From NCBI GenBank assembly GCA_005888335.1, contig VAWY01000173.1, positions 1 through 15,711 of the forward strand: DNA of 15,711 nucleotides, written 5' to 3'. Shown in pieces: positions 12,268 through 15,711 of this stretch (its first letter is position 1; the number at the start of each line of letters is the position of its first letter). Under the pieces are notes generated by a model that had not been told where the DNA came from, ran no database searches, and worked only from the letters and a program-made list of their open reading frames with translations. The translations under genes were made by a program, and so were the position numbers. The DNA comes from Actinomycetota bacterium (GTDB taxonomy: Bacteria; Actinomycetota; Thermoleophilia; Solirubrobacterales; Solirubrobacteraceae).

Positions 12268-14034
12268 CTAGCGGATGCGGATCGTCTGCGTGCTCGTCAC
12301 GCCGTAGTGGTTGGTGTCCTGGCCGGCGGTCACCTGGATCTTGTAGGTGCCGGCCCGCAGGGCGCGGCGGGCCTTCTTCGTGCTGGGCAGGACCATTGTC
12401 ATGACGCCGTCGCCGCTGACCTTGCGGACCAGCCGCGCGATCACATGGCCGTTGCGCAGCAGGCGGACCTTGATGACCTTCGCCGCTTCCGGCGCGAAGA
12501 CGACCGCGTGGACCCCGCGGCGGCGCACCGAGCGCAGGCTCATCCGGTTGCTGACCGTCAGCGCGTCCAGCCGCAGCTTCGGCACCGTCACCGTCACCGT
12601 CGGCGCCGGCGCGGTCGCCGTCCCGCCGCCCGGTGGGACGGTTCCGTTGCCGGTGAGCGGCACGCTGTGTGGGCTGCCGGGAGCGTCGGTGGTGATGTCG
12701 AGACTCGCGTTGCGGGTCCCCGCCGCGCCGGGCAGGAACTTCAGGCCGATCGTGCACGTGCCGCCGGCCGCGACCGCGCCGGTGCAGCCGTTCTTGGTGA
12801 CCGCGAACTCGGCGGCGTTGGGACCGGAGATCGCGACGCTCGAGACGTTCAGCGACACGGGACCGGTGTTCTTGACCGTCAGGACCTCCTCGGGGCCCGT
12901 CGTGCTGACGTTCTGGTTGAGGAAGTCCACGATGGCCGGCGCGGCGCTCACCCCGGACTGCCCGCCGGTGCCGGTGAGCGCCACGGCGTGGGTCGCGCCG
13001 GCGTCGGTCACGTCGAGGTTCGCGCTGAGCGCCCCCTCGCCGGCCGGGGTGAAGGTCACCGCCACCGTGCATGTCTGACCCGAGGCGAGCGTCGCGCCGG
13101 TGCACGTGTCGGCGCCCGTCGCGAAGTTCGCCGCGCCCGCGCCGGAGATCGCGACTGCGGTGATCGGCTGGGTCGGCGCGAGTCCGTTGTTCTTGACCGT
13201 CACGGTTCGGCTGACGGTCGTGTTGACGCGCTGGGTGCCGAAGTCGCCGCTGCCCGCGGCCACGAAGAAGATCGGCGCGGGTGGGCTTGCCAGCTTGCCC
13301 TGGACGGTGAACCGCGATGTCTGGATCCCGCCGAGCGGGAGCCCCGGTCCTGTCACGCGGACGAAGTTGTTCGCCGCGCCGACGACCGTGTGCGGTGTCA
13401 CGCCGTCGCCGATGTGCCCGGCGGGCGGCGCGGACTCGGCCGGGTCCCACGTCAGGTACGGGCCGATCTCGGTGCCGAGGGTGATGTCGCACGGCGTGGC
13501 GAAGCCCGCGAAGCAGCCGATCTCGTGGCGCGCCGCGGCGCGGAACCCGGCGAGCATGTTGCCGTTGGCGTCCGTCGTCCAGACGGCCGTGCCGTACGGG
13601 TAGGTGAACGTGTAGTCGCTGTTGGGCCGCATGCCGCTCATCGTGACCTGCACGCGGCCGAAGGTGACCGGACTGTTGAGGAATGCCCCCTCGACCGCGA
13701 AGGCCATCGAGGCGCTCTGTCCCGCGGGACCGGTCAGATCGGCCCCGACCAGCGAATAGAACGCCTCACCGTCGGGGGCGACGAAATCCGCGACCGCCGG
13801 GGCCAGCGGGCAGTTGGGATCGGGACCGAAGCACAGCTGCAGCTGCGTCCCGTTCGCATCCTGATACCAGGCCGGGAACTGAATCTGCGGGTCCACCGGG
13901 CCCGTCACCGAGAGCGCGGCCTGGGCCGGTGCGGCGAGCGCGGCGGCCGCCAACAGACCGGCCGCGAGCGCGACCCACCGGCTCGTGCGCGCGGCGCCTC
14001 TGGGGCGGCGAGGCGCCGCGGTGTGCACGGACAT
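12268..14034 (-). CDS. secreted choice-of-anchor D (ASH-like) domain protein
   Basis: This 588-residue exported protein has a basic signal peptide (1-39, ending AQA). An N-terminal domain (about 40-254) carries FPAWYQDANG and two close Cys pairs, LCFGPDPNC and CFAGFATPC. Two tandem beta domains of about 100 residues follow (255-357 and 365-464), each with FGTQRV- or FLNQNV-type starts, a VKNTGP-like strand, a CTGAxxAxGxTCT core and an LTGxG end: the choice-of-anchor D / ASH-like pattern. After a Pro/Thr linker (465-485) comes a basic C-terminal beta domain (486-588) with KVIKVRLLRNGHVIARLVRK and LRAGTYKIQVTAG. ATG at 14034 is chosen for its signal peptide and the AGGAGG at 14045-14050; an ATG at 14115 would bury the signal. 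It lies 77 bases after the type-3 repeat gene and is probably co-transcribed. A surface or matrix role is inferred; no enzyme is seen. Confidence 0.87.
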   Translation of the reverse strand: MSVHTAAPRRPRGAARTSRWVALAAGLLAAAALAAPAQAALSVTGPVDPQIQFPAWYQDANGTQLQLCFGPDPNCPLAPAVADFVAPDGEAFYSLVGADLTGPAGQSASMAFAVEGAFLNSPVTFGRVQVTMSGMRPNSDYTFTYPYGTAVWTTDANGNMLAGFRAAARHEIGCFAGFATPCDITLGTEIGPYLTWDPAESAPPAGHIGDGVTPHTVVGAANNFVRVTGPGLPLGGIQTSRFTVQGKLASPPAPIFFVAAGSGDFGTQRVNTTVSRTVTVKNNGLAPTQPITAVAISGAGAANFATGADTCTGATLASGQTCTVAVTFTPAGEGALSANLDVTDAGATHAVALTGTGGQSGVSAAPAIVDFLNQNVSTTGPEEVLTVKNTGPVSLNVSSVAISGPNAAEFAVTKNGCTGAVAAGGTCTIGLKFLPGAAGTRNASLDITTDAPGSPHSVPLTGNGTVPPGGGTATAPAPTVTVTVPKLRLDALTVSNRMSLRSVRRRGVHAVVFAPEAAKVIKVRLLRNGHVIARLVRKVSGDGVMTMVLPSTKKARRALRAGTYKIQVTAGQDTNHYGVTSTQTIRIR

Positions 14035-14111
14035 AGCTGGGAATCCTCCTGAGTGCAGATGCGTGGACGGCGCGACCGCGCGACGCGCGGTTGGTGCTGC
14101 GACGGTCGAGT

Positions 14112-14837
14112 TCATCTGACGAGCTCGACCGCTTCGAAGAGCGACCCGGCGGCGGTGGCCCGGAGCGAGGCCTCGTGGACCGCGGCGCCCGGCACCAGGC
14201 CCTTTGCCGCGCACGTGCTGTCCGGGGCGGAGTGGTGCTCGCCGACCTCGTTCTCGGCGGCGTGCTCGTTCTCGTTCTCGGCCTCGTTGTTGTCGTGGCC
14301 CGAGCCTGGGCCGGAGTCGCCGCCGTTGCGCGCCGCGTTGGCGGTCGCGGCACGGCGGTGATGGACGGTCGTCTCGCTTTCGATCTCGGTCTCGTCCGCG
14401 TGCTGGCACGAGACGCGCGTCGCGTCGGAGACCGTGCCGCTGAGCGTCGAGCCGTCGGCGAGCTTGATGGTCAGCACGCCGCCGTTGAAGGACTGCACGG
14501 CGCCGGCGTTCTCGCGCCCGTCGGCGACGCCGTCGCCGTCGGAGTCGCGCTTGCGCGGGTCGTTGCCCGTGCGCACCTCCAGCCCGTCGGGCAGGCCATC
14601 GCCATCGGTGTCGGCGCTGCGCGGGTCGGTGCCGTGGCGCCGCTCCCCGCGGTTGTTCAGGCCGTCGTGATCCGGGTCGCGGGTCGCCTGGTTCACCTTC
14701 AGCGATAGGTGATGTCGGCCCTCCCAGCGATCCGGGAGCCCATCGTGGTTGCGATCTGCACCCTGCGCCATCGACCCGGCAGGAACGGCCAGGAGCGCAA
14801 CGGCGCAGGCGACGGTGAAACTGAGGTGACTGGACAT
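14112..14837 (-). CDS. secreted thrombospondin type-3 repeat protein
   Basis: This 241-residue exported protein has a signal peptide (about 1-24, ending SMA). It then carries four calcium-binding Asp-rich repeats: DRNHDGLPD (28-36), DPDHDGLNN (54-62), DTDGDGLPD (76-84) and DSDGDGVAD (98-106), of the thrombospondin type-3 kind. A small beta domain follows, in two halves: VLTIKLADGSTLSGTVSD ending at Cys144, and CAAKGLVPGAAVHEASL from Cys209. Between them lie about 64 residues rich in His, Glu and Asn. The halves together resemble a DUF5666-like barrel. The start at 14837 has no good ribosome binding site but gives a clear signal peptide. It is upstream of the choice-of-anchor D gene and probably in one operon with it. 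Function is unknown; calcium-dependent envelope or adhesion structure is a guess. Confidence 0.85.
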   Translation of the reverse strand: MSSHLSFTVACAVALLAVPAGSMAQGADRNHDGLPDRWEGRHHLSLKVNQATRDPDHDGLNNRGERRHGTDPRSADTDGDGLPDGLEVRTGNDPRKRDSDGDGVADGRENAGAVQSFNGGVLTIKLADGSTLSGTVSDATRVSCQHADETEIESETTVHHRRAATANAARNGGDSGPGSGHDNNEAENENEHAAENEVGEHHSAPDSTCAAKGLVPGAAVHEASLRATAAGSLFEAVELVR

Positions 14838-15010
14838 GAGGACGGTCTCTTCGCTCGGGCGGGTCGTTGCTCATGGCAACCGCTCCGTCGCCGCCAAGAT
14901 CACGCCCCGCAATCAAGACGGCGACTCTGCGCAGCCGGACTGCCGAAACGCGCTACGAACATCCCGTCGGCGGCGGCGGGTCAGGCCAGCGGACGGCGGC
15001 AGACCGCCTG

Positions 15011-15035
15011 CAGCGCGCCGGGGCAGGGCGCGCTG
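15011..15035. repeat. inverted repeat (hairpin)
   Basis: CAGCGCGCC (15011-15019) pairs with GGCGCGCTG (15027-15035) around a 7-base loop, in non-coding DNA. Its role is unknown; it may simply reflect high GC content. Confidence 0.4.
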
Positions 15036-15238
15036 GCCACGCGTCTCGACCGACCATCCGTGGCGCGTTCAAACCGCCAGGCGGTCGACGCACCAGCCCA
15101 GGTGCCGTCGCCGATGGTCGAGCCCACCCGGCGACTCTCGCCGTCCGGACCTAAGCCCCCGGACCGAGGCGGGCATCTGGTGTGCGCGGGACGCACGAGC
15201 GCGCGGTTCGCGTCTTGTCATGGCGGCCCGTCGGCGCT

Positions 15239-15271
15239 CCGGTCGCGAGCCGAGCAGCGGCTCGCGACCGG
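15239..15271. repeat. long perfect inverted repeat (hairpin), possible terminator
   Basis: A 14-bp perfect stem (15239-15252 with 15258-15271; arm CCGGTCGCGAGCCG) encloses a five-base AGCAG loop. It stands about 70 bases before recognisable transpeptidase sequence and has no T-run. It could be a terminator of a lost gene or an attenuator-like element; nothing in the sequence decides this. Confidence 0.55.
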
Positions 15272-15308
15272 GAGTGCGCGAAACGACAGAAGAAACGCGC
15301 CTTCCGCG

Positions 15309-15711
15309 AAAGGGCTGGAAAAGGTCCCCGCCCGCCCGGGGCGCGCGGTGCGCGCCGCGCGGCTCGCCCGCGAACTCCAGGCGGCGCTGGCACGAGCCGA
15401 CCCGCCGCGCGCTCTGACGGTCCCCACCCGGCGCGTCGCGCCGCGCGTCACGCTCGCCGACCCTCGTCCGCCACGACCGCGCCTACCCCATCATCGACCG
15501 CGCCGCCTTCCGCCTGCGGCTCTACGTGCACCCGCGCCCCGCCCGCAGCTACCCGATCGCGGTCGACGGCCAGGGCTCGGGACCCCCGCCGGCGCGTACG
15601 ACATCCAGTGGCAGGAGGTCAACCCGCCGTGGCGAGTGCCCAACAGCCCGTGGGCCGGCGCGCTGGCCGGCCGGGTCATCCCGCCCGCCCCAGGATCCGA
15701 TCAAGGCGCGC
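15309..15711 (+). pseudogene. L,D-transpeptidase (YkuD-type) gene, broken by frameshifts and cut by the window end
   Basis: L,D-transpeptidases cross-link peptidoglycan outside the membrane. Frame A (15321-15461) reads KVPARPGRAVRAARLARELQ and VPTRRVAPRVTLAD, like the peptidoglycan-binding domain that precedes the catalytic domain. Frame B (15463-15579) continues with YPIIDRAAFRLRLYVHPRPA and SYPIAVDGQGS, the start of the YkuD domain. Frame A returns (15582-about 15687) with TPAGAYDIQWQEVNPPWRVP and NSPWAGALAGRVIPP, and frame B again (from about 15691) with DPIKAR. The order matches the family exactly, so at least three frame changes break one gene. No start is visible: the 5' end is also eroded. 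The catalytic His/Cys region lies past the window. Sequencing errors in GC-rich runs are an alternative to true decay. Confidence 0.8.

Larger units (their letters stand above)
14838..15308. other. 471 bases without a recognisable gene
   Basis: This stretch lies between the minus-strand secreted-protein operon and the broken transpeptidase gene. Open frames exist on both strands but are Arg/Pro/Ser-rich and lack starts, ribosome binding sites and coding bias. It contains two strong hairpins (15011-15035 and 15239-15271). The promoter of the leftward operon should lie just right of 14837, but I see no clear -35/-10 pair. Confidence 0.5.

Noticed and set aside
12133..14052. 639-codon plus-strand open frame antisense to the choice-of-anchor D gene
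   Set aside because: Arg/Val/His-rich shadow without motifs; the minus frame has a signal peptide, domain repeats and a ribosome binding site.
14035..14916. N-terminal extension of the choice-of-anchor D frame to 882 residues
   Set aside because: It would overlap the whole type-3 repeat gene in another frame and bury the signal peptide.
14836..15417. 193-codon plus-strand open frame at the right end
   Set aside because: Arg/Pro/Ser-rich, no ribosome binding site, and in a different frame from the transpeptidase remnant it partly overlaps.

Overview
This is high-GC bacterial DNA with many GTG starts and a strong G/C bias at third codon positions. The protein types suggest a soil actinobacterium of the Thermoleophilia / Solirubrobacterales kind. 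These include secreted calcium-repeat proteins with a Cys-containing C-terminal cap, a choice-of-anchor D protein ending in a basic beta domain, and an orphan lipoprotein. The taxonomic call is an inference from gene style; no rRNA or marker gene is present.

Left third (1-6023): a divergently arranged dihydroxyacetone phosphotransferase (Dha-PTS) locus. The minus strand carries dhaM (EIIA-type phosphocarrier), an HPr gene and the 5' part of a pyruvate,phosphate dikinase gene that runs off the window. The plus strand carries a MIP channel, dhaK, dhaL and a PTS enzyme I gene, packed almost without gaps. Together they can form a closed phosphoryl chain: PPDK makes PEP from pyruvate, then EI, HPr, DhaM, DhaL and finally dihydroxyacetone on DhaK, with the channel probably admitting glycerol or dihydroxyacetone. 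The 172-base divergent control region reads clearly: two TTGACA-N18-TANNNT promoters, two palindromes of the form TTCGA-N5-TCGAA, and two extra half-sites, each 20 bp from its palindrome. A hairpin that includes the EI stop codon closes the locus.

Middle (6052-9565): two divergent secreted RTX-like calcium-repeat proteins. The rightward one overlaps an OmpR-type response regulator gene, which is followed by its sensor kinase, so the four genes look like one unit.

9566-12267 is sparse. It has a small membrane protein with an unclear 5' end followed by a good terminator, one intact lipoprotein gene, and about 1 kb of decayed sequence with a likely frameshifted remnant.

12268-14837 (minus strand) holds two secreted proteins: a thrombospondin type-3 repeat protein and a larger choice-of-anchor D protein. 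The right end (14838-15711) is non-coding apart from strong hairpins and then a broken L,D-transpeptidase gene, recognisable in alternating frames and continuing past the window.

The most notable system is the self-contained Dha-PTS with its own EI, HPr and PPDK under one divergent operator.
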